Shown here: in pieces, positions 1 to 14,600 of the stretch | Numbering within the stretch: position 1 is the first letter of the stretch | Layout of the letters: each line of letters starts with the position of its first letter | Source of the DNA: Strix aluco | Lineage: Eukaryota > Chordata > Aves > Strigiformes > Strigidae | Length of the DNA: 64,000 nt | NCBI RefSeq assembly: GCF_031877795.1 | Contig: NC_133970.1 | Location: forward strand, 48,676,828 to 48,740,827 | Reading direction: 5' to 3' | Position numbers and translations under genes: made by a program | Notes under the pieces: model-generated | What the model was told of the DNA's origin: nothing | Database searches by the model: none | What the model saw: the letters and a program-made list of their open reading frames with translations, nothing else

Positions 1-3000
1 CTGGCTGCCAGTCCGCGCCGCCCGGTCGATGCGTGCTGGTGGGACCAACTCTTTTTGTTCGAAGGGCTCTTTTCTCCTTCGAGAAAGGGCCGTTCGAACA
101 GAAGCCAGCATAGCTGTTAACAGAGGAACGGTACTTGCCCTGTGCTCAGAGATGTCCCCGATAAGACGTTTGACGTAAATGAAAGTTAGTAACGGACATT
201 ACACGTTTCTCTAAATTGTAGCTGCCCTCATTATGCCAGCTGCATGCGAGGGATCCGCTTAAATGGGAGATAATATTGTTATTTTGCAAGCCTCAGTGTT
301 TCTTCCAAGCAGATGGTGGCCAACAGAACAGGGGAGGAAAAGAAATAATTTTTTTTAACGCATCTGTTTTATTAGAAAGTGAATGACAGATGTGCCCTTT
401 CAAACCATTTATCTTTTCTTTTTTCTTATGAAAATTAAATAGGAATAGCAGAAAGGGGCAGGGGGAGTCATTCACATCCATACTTCTATTTTAATACAAA
501 GAAGACAGAGGAATAAAATTTCAAATTTTTAAAAAACTAAATAGCAAAAAAGTTCGTATTTGTCCATTTTTATCTGTTACTAGATTATACTTGGCTAGGT
601 TTGAATGAGAGCCATTCAGAAAAATTAAACGTGATTTAATGTGTATAAATCATATGTAGTAGGCATCCATTCATGTAAAGATAAAACATCCTTACCAAAT
701 TTTAAACACTCTTTAATAGATTTATGGTGATTTTTGTACAGTTTTCTAGGTTTTTTTTTATTGTGGAACAAGTCTAAAGTCACTTAATACACTTGTTTTC
801 TCCTGACTGAATATATTTTGTTATAGCTGTTGCTCTTAATTTTCACTAAGTTATGTAGCAGATCTTAAGGCAAATAGATATTTTATTGACATTTTGTATG
901 TAAATAATGTTTGTGCCTATATATAGAATTTTGATAGTCTGTGTATACACATTAAAATATTAAAATCCAGTGCTAGCAGGGTTTGACCTGGAAATGTCAA
1001 GGTTATAATGCAGTAAAAATCAGTTTTAAATGATTAATAGTTTTCAGAGATAGGATGTGGGATTGTGATTACTTATTTTACTCTTGGTTTTATTTACAAT
1101 TTTTATGCATAATTTTTAGAAATATGCATTTCCTTTCCAAATAGCTCTTGACATTTGACCTGACTTTCAAATTATTCCCTTGGAAAAAAAATTATTTAAT
1201 CTAATATCCTTCTTGTGAAACAGTAAAAACATGCTTCCTATTGACTCTCTGAAAATATATTTCATTGATAGGTGTACGGGTAACAAAAATATCCCAAGCA
1301 AAAAGATGCTACAATAGATGTCTGCAATTTGTTAAAATTATTTTCTGCTCCTATTTTTTCCTTAGGTATTTAACAATTTAAGGCTTAGATTTTTTAAAAA
1401 TAAATTCTTTCTATTAATTCAAGTAAAAAGAAAGTTTGCTTTTTACATTAGAGTCAACATTGGACAAAGATTCATGTCATCCCAGTCTTAGCTTTAAAAA
1501 CATTTCTGTAAGCATTCCAAATTTCCAATGTATTCTAGAGCATGAATTTTGTTACCTTCGTGGAATGGTGGGAAAGTCTCCTTGAGTCTAGTTTATAGCT
1601 GAAAAAAGTAATTGAATTAGTGCATTACAGGTCTCATGGATATTGACTACTGAATGACAAATATTAATATGCTCTTTTAAATTTATTTCATGCTGAGGAA
1701 TAAGAGGAAGGTGACATGGTAGCTTTCAGTTGTTCCAGAATATTTGTGTTACTTAAGTAGAAGTTTTCACTGAGATTGGGATCCTGTTTGCTAGCCTTTA
1801 TACAGAAGCACATAGTTAAGAAAATAAAGCCAACAGTTCTTGTTTCAAGAATAGTATATAGTGTAATAGATAAAGTGATGTGGTGAAATAAAGTTACATG
1901 TTGCATTGTGTAGAATTCTAACCTGTTTTCTCTAATTCTGTGTTGCAAATATTCAGTGTACACACAAAATATTTTTACTTAGTCAAACATGAGTTTGCAG
2001 AGCAGAGTGAAGTTGTGTTCTCTTTATGTGTCATTTCATGTATTAAAAAAAAAGGGCATTCAAGTTAAGAGATTTACTGTAATCCCATTGCCTTTGCTGG
2101 GCATGTTTATTTCTAATGGATATGAATTTGTAGTTCTGTTGATGCTCTACAGTAAACAGTATATAGACATATGTATGTATATGTACATGCATGAACACAC
2201 TTTATAAAGCATATAAACTCCCCTTTTTCTAATCCAGCATTATTGTCTTTCCAAATAAAAGTATAAATTATCCTTCACCTCTTCCAAGTCAGTCATGTTT
2301 GTCAGCCTTCTACTTTTTCCCTTAATCTGCTGAAGTCTAATCCATAAAATCTAATTGTATTAAATACTCAAATGTTTTAGTAACAAAAGTACTTTTTTTT
2401 TTCTTTTTTGATTGAAAGGAAATAAATTGCATTCTGGTATTTGTGAATTAATTTGGTCAAGGACATGGACCATTTTGGAGCAATGCTCTTGATAATTTAA
2501 TTTCTTTTTGAAATGTTTTTTCCCATTCTTGGAAGATGCTGTATTACATGTTGGTTTCAGATTTGTTTTTCTTCCTAATCCTCTGATATTTTGCTCTGTC
2601 AGAGCAATCCAAGAGGTTTGTAGAAGTGGTGAATTTGATCAGGTGATTATTTCAATCTTATAGGAAATTCCTTTGATAGCACTGTTCCACTATAATTCAT
2701 TGTATAGCATCCTACTGCTGACTTGAATGAAAAAAAAGAGAAAGTTTATGACTTATTGGGGAGTGAGGATGATGTATTTGGCACCTATAGAGGCTCTTCA
2801 GTGATTGCAGAACAAAGTATAGGGCTATGCTATGGTTGTCTGAACTAGCATTAGTTCAGAGAGAGGAGTTCCTTTTTATCCATTTTCTACATTTCTCCAG
2901 TCTCCTGTCATTAACAGGTCCCTTGGTTTTATAGGGTGCAACAGAGAATTTCTTTAAAAAACTAACAGGAAGACTCAATTGTTGAATATGATTACTTACA

Positions 3001-6000
3001 GATTACATTAAATAGAAAGCATATTAATGTTAGATTAGTTCACTTAAAAGTTCTTTGTAAGCATGCAAAATTTGGAGGGGAAGAAAGAGAAAACACTTCA
3101 GTTTTTTAATGCATTAAATAAAATGCAGGTTAAGATGATTCTTCAGTATTCCTAGCGAGTTTCCTGAACCTGGTGACTTTTCCCAGCAATTAATATCTTA
3201 AGACTATGATTTTAAAGTAGCATTTTCTGTTAGGGTCCTTTATTTTGTATACAGAATTGATTGGAAGGACTTTTATGAATGTTGAGTTAAATCACACTGC
3301 TCTTTGGTAGTTTGTCACTTCATGTTTTATCTTCATTCATCAAAGCTCTTCAGTTTCTTCGGTCACTGCTAATCAGACATCCCTTTAAGAAGGATGGATT
3401 TCATACCTGTCGTTCCTGAAAGCCTAGATCTCTGTGAGGAAGTGTCTATCTTGTGTATTAGAGGCTTTCACACTTTATGCAGATGGAAGTAAATGCTACT
3501 TTATTGTTATTTTCCGAAGAGGCCTGTGTGGACCTTCAGATTCAGCGTTGAGGGCATTGGAAACTATTGGCACTGAAGAAGTTGTTTCCATATGGGCATC
3601 ATCCTGATTTTAGCTACTTGCCAGCGAAGCTTCATTGGCACTGAAAGCAATATTTCTTTTTATTGAAAAACCATCAACATGAATCATCTTTCAGTGGATC
3701 AGAGATGCTTGTTTGTATTTACTGATTTTCTTACAAGAAAATTCTAAATTTGATGACTGTAGAACTATATACTGTTCTGCTCTCTGGAAGGCTTTCCATT
3801 GAAACTTTAATCTAAAAATTGAAAGCATCTATTTGATGAATAACATCAGTAAACCAGTATAAGTTATGTGGAGGTGGGAAAAGAGGTGGGGTTTTTTATC
3901 CACTCATTTTACTCTTAAGTAATTTGTACTTGATTATCAAATCTTAAAGAGACTGAGTTTGTTTTATCATGTTGCATCTCTCTGCTGTATTGGTTTAAAA
4001 TTGGTGTCAAAAACTTGCCCAAGAAACTGACTTCATGAGATTTTTAATAAAACCCTTTCCTTGTAAGACTTGTATCATAAAGACTGCTGTAGGTGGCTTT
4101 CAGTGCTCAAAGGCCCTTTATTTCATTTCATTACTATTGCCAAGCATTTTGGTCACCTCTTTTTCCCTGTCCCATAAACAGAGCTTTTAGCTTTGAGAAA
4201 AAGGATATTCAGATAATTTGTGCTTTTTTTTTTTTTTTTACACCTACTGCTCAGAAATGAAAGTAAGGGATGATTGTAAAATCCATTCAGAAAATAGGAT
4301 TTCTATGTTGTTGGGTTTTTTAATTTACTTGTAAGCAAAAGGGAAAATACTATATGTACATCTTAAGGAAATAGGACTGAATTGCAGGTTTCTAATTTTA
4401 CCAAATGAGATCTAGTTTCTTTCTGAAACTAAAGACTTAAATATTGTAAAGAAAAGTTAAAGGTGTATGTGAAAATTATGGTTAGATAGAGTGAAACAGT
4501 CAACAAGAATCAAAAATAATATTACAGTCATAGCCTGTGTAAGAGAATTAGTTTATGTACTAAGAGTTGTTATTACATCAGGGCCTCAGTGTGGATTTGC
4601 CAATTCTGTGTAGAAGAGGGTGGCTGTAGTGGGGCTTTGCTGTCAGCTTCAGTGATATTTTGTCGTCAGTCTGAGGAAAAACTCCTGAAGTTTTGAATAT
4701 CTGTGTTTAGTCCTGATTTGGCTAGAGATTTGAATTCCCATGTTGAGAACAGAGAATTTCTGTCATTGTTTAACAAGTGCTCCTCAGTTTGCCATTTGCA
4801 AAACTTTCAGTGCTTATTGAGTTTTCTCAAGTGAGAATACACAGAGGCCATTAAGGAGGTAGGAGGGAGGCATCCTGCAAGCCCTTGTGTGCAAAAGATC
4901 TCTTGAGAGACCATGCTTGTGTGGTGATGCCAGAAGCATGAGAGGGTATGCTGTTTTTCCTGCTTTGTAGAATATTCTCTGAAACTTTTGTCTCTTTGCT
5001 GCTTGTTTTTTGTTTTTGTTTTGGTTTTTTTAATCAGCCTAAAGTTACTTGCACTTAAACTTACAAAATGTGTTGTCCAAGAAAGTATTAATTTGGTACC
5101 TTTCTGTTGGCTGTTTAAATAGACTTCTGTGTGAAGATGAAGTAAGACTGCTTCTTCTCACAGTTCTCACCAAGACTGAGACCAGTCTTTCAGTTTGCTG
5201 AACAGTTGAAATCTGAAGCTGGTTTGCAGGGTGTGACAGGTCTTTTGCCTTGGGTATGTACTCTGGTATGCCAACTACTCATACAACTTAGAATTGTTTT
5301 TTGGCACACTAGGAGACCAGTGACATCTGTAGTCAGATCCTTAGTCCCAGTCACGCTTTTGCGTTAGGCTTGTCACCTAGTTGAAGTCTGTGTTCCAGAG
5401 AAGCCTTCAAAATTACATTTGCAGTGATAAGCCTTCAAATGTGGCTGCAAGAGGAGTTTTGAACAGTTAAATATTGAAAAGCTTTATTGAGCAATAATTG
5501 AATTTTTGCAGAATGAATTGTTTGAAAGCAGGGAGGCACAAAGTGTCTGCATTAGGTGTTGAAAGCCCTGCTATAATACTGTTTGCTTCTGGATGTTCTG
5601 GAGTGGTCTTGGAGGCTAGTACACACAAGTGTTTCTTAGACATTGTTATATCCTTTGGTGACAGCAGTATAGATAAGGCCTTTGAGATAAAACACACAGA
5701 GCCTTATCTAAATGTAAACTGCACAATTATTCCAGAACATCTTATTTTGATAGGTTATTCACTTCTGTTGTTGTCTCCTCCACCACCACCCTGAGAAAAT
5801 TTGGACCCTTAGAGGTATGTTTCATAGCCTTTTATTTGATTTTTCACTGTAGCTTTCAGAATAGGTCATTCTTATGTTTTTGGTTGGTGGTTGTTCTGTT
5901 GGGAGGTAGATGTTACTGTCTCCCTACCAAGGAAAACAAAAATTGCAGAAACATCTGAATACTATTCAGATCTTTATTTCCTTTTTGAGTTTTCTTGCTT

Positions 6001-8498
6001 TCCTAAAGAAACTAGATTATAGTAACTTTAAATCAGAGATGTAATACTTGCTTTTTTTCATCAGTGCTTTGTAACCCTAGGAAGAAGACTATGACTACCT
6101 CAATTCAGCCTCAGAAAAGATTGGCAGAAAAAATGGAACAGAAGGAATTAAAACAGAATAGGATTTTTCTGCTTTAAGAACAACTTCTTATGAAGTCAAC
6201 TGGAGAAGTTTAGGAGGCCCACTTTGTAAAAGGAGAGGACTCAATTACTGTGAAACCTTTTAGAATTTTAGACCTTTTGGATCTTAATCATCTCCCTTGA
6301 TGTAGATGCAACATTGATGTGTTTTCAGCAGAAGTGATCTCCTTCTCCACTTCATCACTTCTTCAGTGAATTGCATGATTAGCTTTACCTTCAGAAAACA
6401 CTTTGTACCAAGATTTCTTTTTAGAGTCTTGTTGCAGCAGTGTTATGATTTTAATATTTTTTAACATACTTTCCAGATAGCATTTGTGATTGAAATACAG
6501 GAAATACAGGGGGGAAAATATTATAAAAAATACAGTTGTCATAGCTGGCTATATGGATGTTGAAATTTATAAGGTTAATTTATGAAGCCTGGAACAGAAT
6601 TATGTTTTTGAGTTAGCAATGAAAACAAAAAAGGAAAAAGCCAAGACATGTTAAAAGTCTGGACCACAGAATCTTCAGTGAAGGCTTCGGCCATTTGGAT
6701 TGTAACATTGGCATCTGTATTTAAAAACAAACTTCAAACAACAACAAAAAACCCAAAACACTCTCCCCCCCAAATGCATGCACACAGACCCCTTTCCACC
6801 CCCCAAACCAAAACAAACAAAAAAAACCTGTGGCCATTAAAAAACCAAATCTTTGCAGTGAGTAAAGACTGGCTTTTCAGAATATGTAAGATTATAAATT
6901 GTATGCAAACATTTCTGCTGAGTACTGAGAAAGTCATAGCTCTTTGTCAGCCCTGATGGAAAATGTTCTGAACCAAGACCTTATAGATGGCTCAAAAGCC
7001 ATTTTATACATTTATTTCCTTCCTGAATATGAAAGCGTGAAACTGAAAACATTGTCCACTACAGACAAACTAAACGGACAGAAGAAATGTAGTCATCTTA
7101 AATGTTTTTCTAAATTGTATAAGGTTGACTTTCATATTTATGTTTCTCCCCCTCCCTGTTTATTTTTGCTTTCTCAATGTCTCTGTTTTCACAGAATTTT
7201 TCATCATAAATGTTTCTGATTGCCATTTTGAAATTGGTTGGCTCTCTAGATATTTTACCTAGATGTTACTTTTCTGGTAACCAGAAACGTACCAATCTGC
7301 CTGCTTCAGACTAGGTTCCTGGTTCATTTATGTAATTAATATGATGAAATAATGTGTCTAAAACTTCTGAGTTTGTATTTAAATACTAAAGCCTTATTAA
7401 TTCCATATGACAACTTTGGGAGCATCTGCTTGGAATTTGAGGGACTACAAGATGGATTGGGCTAAACTTGAACTGCTTCTGATACTTCCAGAAAGTTGAC
7501 AAGTATTTCAGTTGAGGGAGAGTCAGGCTTAAACAGTTCATGTAGTGCATTTTCCATGATTTACTCCTTTGCTAGAAGACAGATGATTTTTTCAAATGCA
7601 ACTTGCTGATGTTCTAGTAATACCCTATTGCATTCTGTCTTTGAAGGTTTCACCTTTATTTCATATGAAGAAATAAACTACTTGTATAAAGACTATAAAC
7701 CTTGACTAGGGAATACATTTTTTTTTTTAAAGCAAACTTTGTTTTTGATCAAGATTACAAAGTCTATGTATTGTGCTTTCTGACATCTCTGTTGGTGTAC
7801 TTTCTAATGGAAAAGCAAATTACCCAACATACAGATTTTAAATTTTCTTCCTTATTCTAGCCTAATAGTGAATTCCTCCTACCTCCTCCAGTGTTATCCT
7901 GTACTACACACTATGCCAAACTAAGGCAGATAGATGATAAGGATTTTTGTTACATTAGTGAACTAAGACCTAACATTTGAAAGAACTCTCAAGAACTGCT
8001 TTTATCTTAATATGAATTAACAAAACTTTTTTCATGAAGGCCTAAGAAAGAGTATCAGTTAATATGGGCTAGTATCGGAAGGATCCACTAAAAAATGACT
8101 GGCTTGTTTGACTTTCTTAAACAAGAATTATTTGGAAGATGAAAGATAAACTGTAAATTATTTACTCAACAAATGTGTCTAGTAAATATGCTACTTACAA
8201 CTGTAACTTGGAATGTACTGGTGATTGTTGTTTAGCAGGATTGGTAAGAAAATCAGCCTTGTTAATTTGGGATTTTGGCTTCTGTAAGTTTCCATTAAAA
8301 AGGAGGAGGGGCTATGCTATGCTTTTTTTTAGTGACATAGTAAGTAGGCAAATTAGTAAATTTCTATACACTTGTCTTTTGGGTAACTTTTCCAGGAAGT
8401 CTAAAAACTTTTTTTTTGTTAATTAAGAAATAATAGTTGAAAATACATGCATACAATTATTTAATATGGCTAATTATTTTTTTCCTTTTATCTTGCAG
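1..8498 (+). other. SREK1: SREK1 intron 1 (3' part or nearly all)
   Basis: AT-rich non-coding DNA with no recognisable exon. The first ~250 bases are richer in G+C and CpG (for example around 14-35) than the rest, which suggests the downstream shoulder of the SREK1 promoter CpG island, with exon 1 just left of the window. I looked for the expected exon 1 end (a ...PPD-type coding sequence with a donor) and did not find it. Open frames here are short and unsupported. I see no clear young repeat. Confidence 0.7.
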
Positions 8499-8632
8499 CA
8501 ACGCACCTCTTGCTTTTTCCTCCAAAGTATGTTATATTAAGTTTCGTGAAGCATCAAGTGTTGGTGTGGCCCAGCATCTAACAAACACGGTTTTTATTGA
8601 CAGAGCTTTGATAGTTGTGCCCTGCGCAGAAG
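8499..8632 (+). CDS. SREK1: SREK1 exon 2 (C-terminal half of RRM1)
   Basis: The acceptor is TTTATCTTGCAG and the donor is GTTGGT at 8633. The exon begins with the third base of a codon (GA|C expected from exon 1) and encodes [15 protein letters not shown]..., the RNP1-like strand of RRM1, then [20 protein letters not shown], ending one base into a Gly codon. Length is 134 nt. The match to SREK1 orthologues is near-complete. Confidence 0.97.
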
Positions 8633-11600
8633 GTTGGTATTTTAGACATTCTTTTGTAATGTTGGTCTTTGTCCTGTCTGCTAATTGTTTTAAGCTTTCT
8701 ATGTAAGGAGGTGGTGCTCTGTTGTTGTTTTATTTTATTGCTTTTTAAAAAAAAGTCTTGAAACAAAATTAAATTAAGAAACCCAATTATATAGATTTAA
8801 TTGAAATTCAGCATTAGAAAAAATTAGTTGGTTTAAAGTAGGATAATTCAGGTTTTCATCATTATTACATATTTGGGGGGAAAAGAAGGTAAAATAATTC
8901 CCTTCAATATGGTTTGTGTTGGCAAGTTTATTCCCACACAAAGTTCTCACTGAAGTCAATGGAGCACTGAAAAGATTAGGCAATTTTCTGGCACTGATAA
9001 CACCACAGTTTGGATCTTAATGTATTGCCTTTAGTGTGAGGTTTTTTGTGTTGTTGTTTGTTTGTGTTGTTTTTTTTAAGTTACTAATTATTTTTCCATT
9101 TTTTTTGTCTGAATCCCAATTTTGTCTTGTAGACATGTGATATATGCATTTGACCATTTTAGATTAATCTAATTAAAATATTTTGCATTTGTGGTGATAC
9201 TTACTGTTTGAATATAAATGTTTACCTGCTAGTTTAATAAAAAAAAAAAATTCAGTTTTCCTTTCTTGTTCCTGTGGAAAAAAATTACTTTGTATGTAAT
9301 AAAAAGGCTTTCTTATGCATACTGGTACTCCTTTTTGATTTTAGATATCTCTTTAAAAATGCAGTCAGCTGTACAGAATGCTTCTAGTGTAAAATATTTT
9401 TATAAAATAAAATGCTTGGTGAATACTAAATTTACAAGTGTTCCTTTAACTAGCTTTGAGGTCATGCTTTTACAGATGTGTTGAATACAAGGTAATTCTT
9501 ATTGTTAGTATACTATCCCAGATCTGAATACAGTTCTATGAAGCATGGCTCTACTGTAGGCAGATTGCTGGAGTTAGGCAGAGCCCCATTGACTTCATTG
9601 GGTTCATTGTGGGAATTGAGCATCTGCCCATTTGGATCTGGACTTTTTGCCTCTTTGGAGTGGAAACATTCCAGCTGGTGGAGTGAAGTTAACTTCACTT
9701 TGAACATGGTAGCTTTTTTGCCATGGACAACAATATTTAGAATGATTGATCCATAAACTGCAGCAAGTCCAGAAATATCTCCTATTAACAGGACTTTTCT
9801 AACTGCAAGAGTCAGGTTTTGGTTCAAAAAATACTGTTGACATCTTGGAGTTTGTTAATAGTGGTCCCATAGTACCATTTTTTGCATGTTTGCCACATCA
9901 TGATCTGTATAGTATGAGATTAGTGCTGCTGTAGTAATGGTCTGGGGTGTTCCTAGCAAACTGACAAGTCTCCAAAATGTCATAGACTCTGAAATTACCT
10001 ACAATATACTGTCTATTCTTGTAGCCTTGTTAATATGGGCATATTAACAAATCTTTGTGAAGCCTAGATTTTTAGTTACTTTTATGCTTTGTTTTGGGGG
10101 CTTTTTCGTTTTATTTCTGCAACTTGTTCTTAAACCACAAAGAGAATATTGCTGTATCCACTTGAAGCTTTGTAGAGGTTTTGGGTAGGCAAAATATATC
10201 AGACCAGAGTCCTTATTGAAAAATTGCCCTTAAATAATTGAGTACAAATTCTTCAGGATCTTAGTTTTACATTTCATTGAAAAGACTGTAACACTGGTTC
10301 AGTACTGCCAGACAGGAAAGGTTGCTGCCTAATGAATGAACAACACTTCCTGGTGTTTTTCTTGTGATGAGATCACTGCCTGACTTGATATGGCAACAGG
10401 CAGGTAAAGCTACTTTTCCTGTGTCTCTTGTTGGTAGACAATGAGTGGAAGGAGAATAAAATCAAAGTTCTGAGAAATCTTGTTCCAACCCTGTTTGTAG
10501 CCGACTTATTAGGCATTTCTGAGGAAATATATTACAGAAAAATTGTCACTGTTCCAGATCATTCTGGACCCCACAGAGATTTATGCATAATTAGGTGAAC
10601 AAGTGATTGGGTTGTGAGGTCAATTTTTTTTTTTTCTTTAAGTCAGAATGCTGTTTCCATATAACTTTACCAGAATCACTAATTTTAATTTGTAAAGATG
10701 TGAATTCATATAGGTTTAACTTTCTGAGAAATTTATTCTGTGGAATAAGCATTGCTTTGGAGACCACAGTGCAACATTTTTTATTTACTGTGTATCATTG
10801 TTAATGGAGTCTGTGGAGTGTATCACAGGCTTTAAAAGTAGCAATGGCTATATTCTACTGGAAGATTAAATTATATCATAGTCAACAGTGCCAGTAATAA
10901 AACGTTTTATGTGCCGAATTGAACATAGAGGAGGGGTAAAAATGAAACTCTGAAAACTTGTTTTAAAAAAACAGAATAAAATCTGAAATTTGAAGTGTAT
11001 TTAAACTGGTAAATCAAGGGAGTATGAAGAGGGAATTGCTAAACAGTGAAAGCAATGTTAATTTTCTGACATTTAAGAAACAATTTAACAAACATGTAAT
11101 TGTAAATGAAGTAACATTGAGTTGTCAAAATATGACCCTTTTGTGTGTATCAGTAGGTTTTTCTTTAAACATTATACTTTGAGAACGCAAAGGTTGAAAG
11201 ATAAACAAAGATGCCACCCTAATCATTCTAAATTTTATGTCCACATTGTCTAGTAGATGGATTTTGACTATTAATTTGGTTTTGTATGTTTTCTCTGTGT
11301 GATATCTGTGCATTATTAGATGACTAGACTGGCCAAGGCAGACCTGTTACACTTGCCTGAGTTAGGCATTGTTTGCCGCCAAGTGAAACCTTCATGGGGG
11401 AAATGAGATCGAAGTCTGGCCTGCTGAAGATGGACGCCCTGTCTCTGTTTTTATTTTATTTTGCTTTCTTTCCTTTGTTTTGTTTATTTTTATTTTTTCC
11501 TTTTTTTGTTTTGTTCTGTTAAATCTCTTTCCCTTGTATTTGTGAACTGGCAATTCAGTTCTGAAAAAATGCTGTTTTGTAAAGGGCTCACTGTTTTATT

Positions 11601-14600
11601 TTGAAGTTGACCTGAAGCTGCTTGTGGATGGTATACACAAAATGTAGAATACGATTAAGTTTTATGCTGTGATTTATGGATAAATTTGGTTTGGAATACA
11701 TTTAAGTGTCTAAATTCAACAGATGAGCACATTGTGTCAGACTGAGAATAGTGAAAAATATATCAGTTTTAAGGTGCATTCTATTCATATGAAATGTTAT
11801 GCTTTATGATCTTATCTTGGAAGAGGACAGTTGAAACTCTTTCTGGAGAAATTAACTTTACAAAGTAAAATCATGATTGTTCTCTGCTATTTTTCCTCTT
11901 TTCAGCAGAGTAGTTTTATTTTAGGTTGCATGGTCTGTTTAAAAGAAGGCTTTCTATTTATATCTAATATGAAGAGTTTAAAATAACTATTTCAGATATT
12001 GAACTTTCATGAATATTGAATGTCATGAAATATTTGTTTGCTTCTGATGAAACCTTTCTCCAGTGAGGTCAGTGGCAGTAAGATTTCATCCTTTTGTTTT
12101 TGTAATATTTAGAAAAATTGTTTACCACTCATAAGTACAAATGCCACCTGAGGCTTTGGTTGAAATGTGTTATGTGAGGCACATTGTCTTTCTTTTAACA
12201 CTGTTATTTGTGGGAAGATTGAAAAGTTCTGTATGCGTGTGTGTGTGTATGCATGTATTGCACTTTTCCATGCTCCAGTGGTGATTATTTCAAGAAGAGT
12301 TTAAAAAAAAAAGTGTCATCTTGCAATCTCAGATGCCCTGGCAGTTCATGCTGGAGTGACTGAGAAGGTTCTTATCCCTAAATGTTCATTCTTATTTCTT
12401 GTGAAATGGAAGCCCTGAAACAGAAGTGCTGGTCCAGGTGGTGTGTCTAGTCCTCAGGCATTGCTCTTCCTAGCCAGCTGCATTAGGACCAATTGGTTTC
12501 ACTCTGGTAATGCACCAGGCTGTGAACTGCAGCTGGGAAGAGCTTTGCGATCTCTGTTGGATTTAGCTGTGCTAGTTGAGGTAATTACCAGTAGTTGTAA
12601 TCTCTTTAATCTCTGCTGCTAAATCCAATAAGAATCATGAATTGGATCATACAGAAATTATTTTATTTATAAGTGTGTGTTTTCCATTGATTTAAATTAG
12701 TAGGAAAATAACAATTCCTTTAATTATGTTTCAAGTAGATGTGAACAGAAAGTATTTTTAAAAGAAACGTATTTATTGCTGAAGCAGTTTTGAGGAAGGG
12801 GAGGATTAACCATGTAGTTTCAGTACAAAGAGTAGGAAATTAATTTCTTCTGAGCACATGGAGGGGGATAAAAATACTGTAATTAGTACCTGCTTAACAC
12901 AGATACTTCTGTTCAGCATTTAGCAAAATGGATTCTAGGTTGAATAGGGCTCTTAAGTACTTTGATACAAAAAAGTAAAAATCATAACTGATATTTAGGA
13001 CAACTGTACATTTCTGAAGAAGCATAAGGTATCTCTAGGCAATGCAATCTACATTTGCTTCCAAATTCCTTTGGAAAGTGAAGAATAAATAAATGATCAT
13101 AGAATCTGCAATTTATTAAACACTCATAATCTTCTAAGAAATATTTCTAAGGATGTGGTATAGATGTGGCATATTTATTTTGTCTGTTTCTCTTATTAGA
13201 AAATAAATATATTTACCTCATGTCCATTCAGCTTTTAAATACCATGAATTTAAAAACCAAAGCAGTTATTCTTAAACTAAAGTGTCCTAATTTGTTATGT
13301 CATTACCCACATGTTTTGTTGTATCTTTGTGGGCTTGTATTCCTTTTATAAATAAATTCATGGAGATAACACTCCAAAACTTAAAGGGTGTAACTCGTGA
13401 GGTTATTTGGCCTCACATATTAATTTGTTTTTCAAAACTGTCTAAAGAACCAGGGAAGTAAACTTGCAAGATATTTCAGGTTTGTTTTTTGTTTTTTTCA
13501 CCCACAACAGTTTATTTTCTATAGAATTTTTTAAAAAGTTTGACCTGATCTTAAAAACTAGAGGGGGATCTTTTGAAAAGACAGTATGTCTGAAAATACA
13601 GGCAAATTTTCAGGGTTCTGTCTGTATAGATAGACACTTCTTCATTCTTGAATAAAATAAATGAGCAGATCTTTGTTTGTGGCATGAAACTGGCCAACTA
13701 GATTTTTTGTATTTAAAATAAAACATTATGCTGTTGAGAGACCAAAGTATTCTGGAAATAATGCTGCTAAATTTATAATTTAAATATGTATGTTGTTCAT
13801 TTTTTGAACTGCTATAATAGTTTACTTAATTGAAAGTGTTCAGTTGATTCCTTAAGCAATGTTTGAGCAAATAAATAATTCCAATTATTTCAGTAAGATG
13901 ACCCGTATGCTTAAAGTTTAGAATTGTATTTAAGTACCTTTCTGAACTTGACTCCCTGTCTGTTTAGTTATGTGCATAACTCAGTTACTATTTAAAATGG
14001 GCTAAATGCCTTAAGCATTTCTTAAGTTTCTCTGGTTAAGTGTATGTTGAATTGGCTGTATGTACGTGCATACTTGTTAGGCACATACTTGTTAGGCACA
14101 TGCTTATGTACATTACTGACCCTGACCAAGGATCTAAATTAGAATGCAGATGCATCACTTTAGGAGCCATTTCTTCCATTGAATTTACTTGAGCCATGTC
14201 TGATCCTGTAGAAACCTGTGAGTATCCAGTTAATTGCAAGATGCTGGCTGTTTAGGATAAGGTCTGGTTCATCAATCACTTGAAAACACTTTAAGTATTT
14301 TGATCTTCAGAAGCTACATTGACACTGACCTAATTTATTCTCAGTAAAAAAATATTTAGCAAGACGAAAAAGAAAGACAAAAAAAATTGTTAGCAAGACG
14401 TTTTGGCTTACACTGGTATATAACTGCATGCCTAATTTGCACACACAATTGGTGGAACTGTATGTTTGGAAGCCTGTTAGCTACATAGTAGACAGGATGT
14501 GAGGCAAGGTACCTGATTCTCATGAGCAGTCAGGCAAATCAGGTACACCTCTCATTGCATGCCTGACTTCAAAATGAGACCTGTAAAGACTGCTGAACAT

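Noticed and set aside
1..60. SREK1 exon 1 or promoter at the left edge
   Set aside because: GC-rich, but no SREK1 N-terminal coding sequence or donor site is visible, so I only call it intron 1 near a probable CpG island.
5498..5794. 98-residue plus-strand frame in intron 1
   Set aside because: No splice context, no recognisable motif, ends in low-complexity proline codons; expected by chance in this much intron.
12230..12256. GT-rich tract as a functional microsatellite
   Set aside because: Only a short, interrupted GT run; ordinary intronic sequence.
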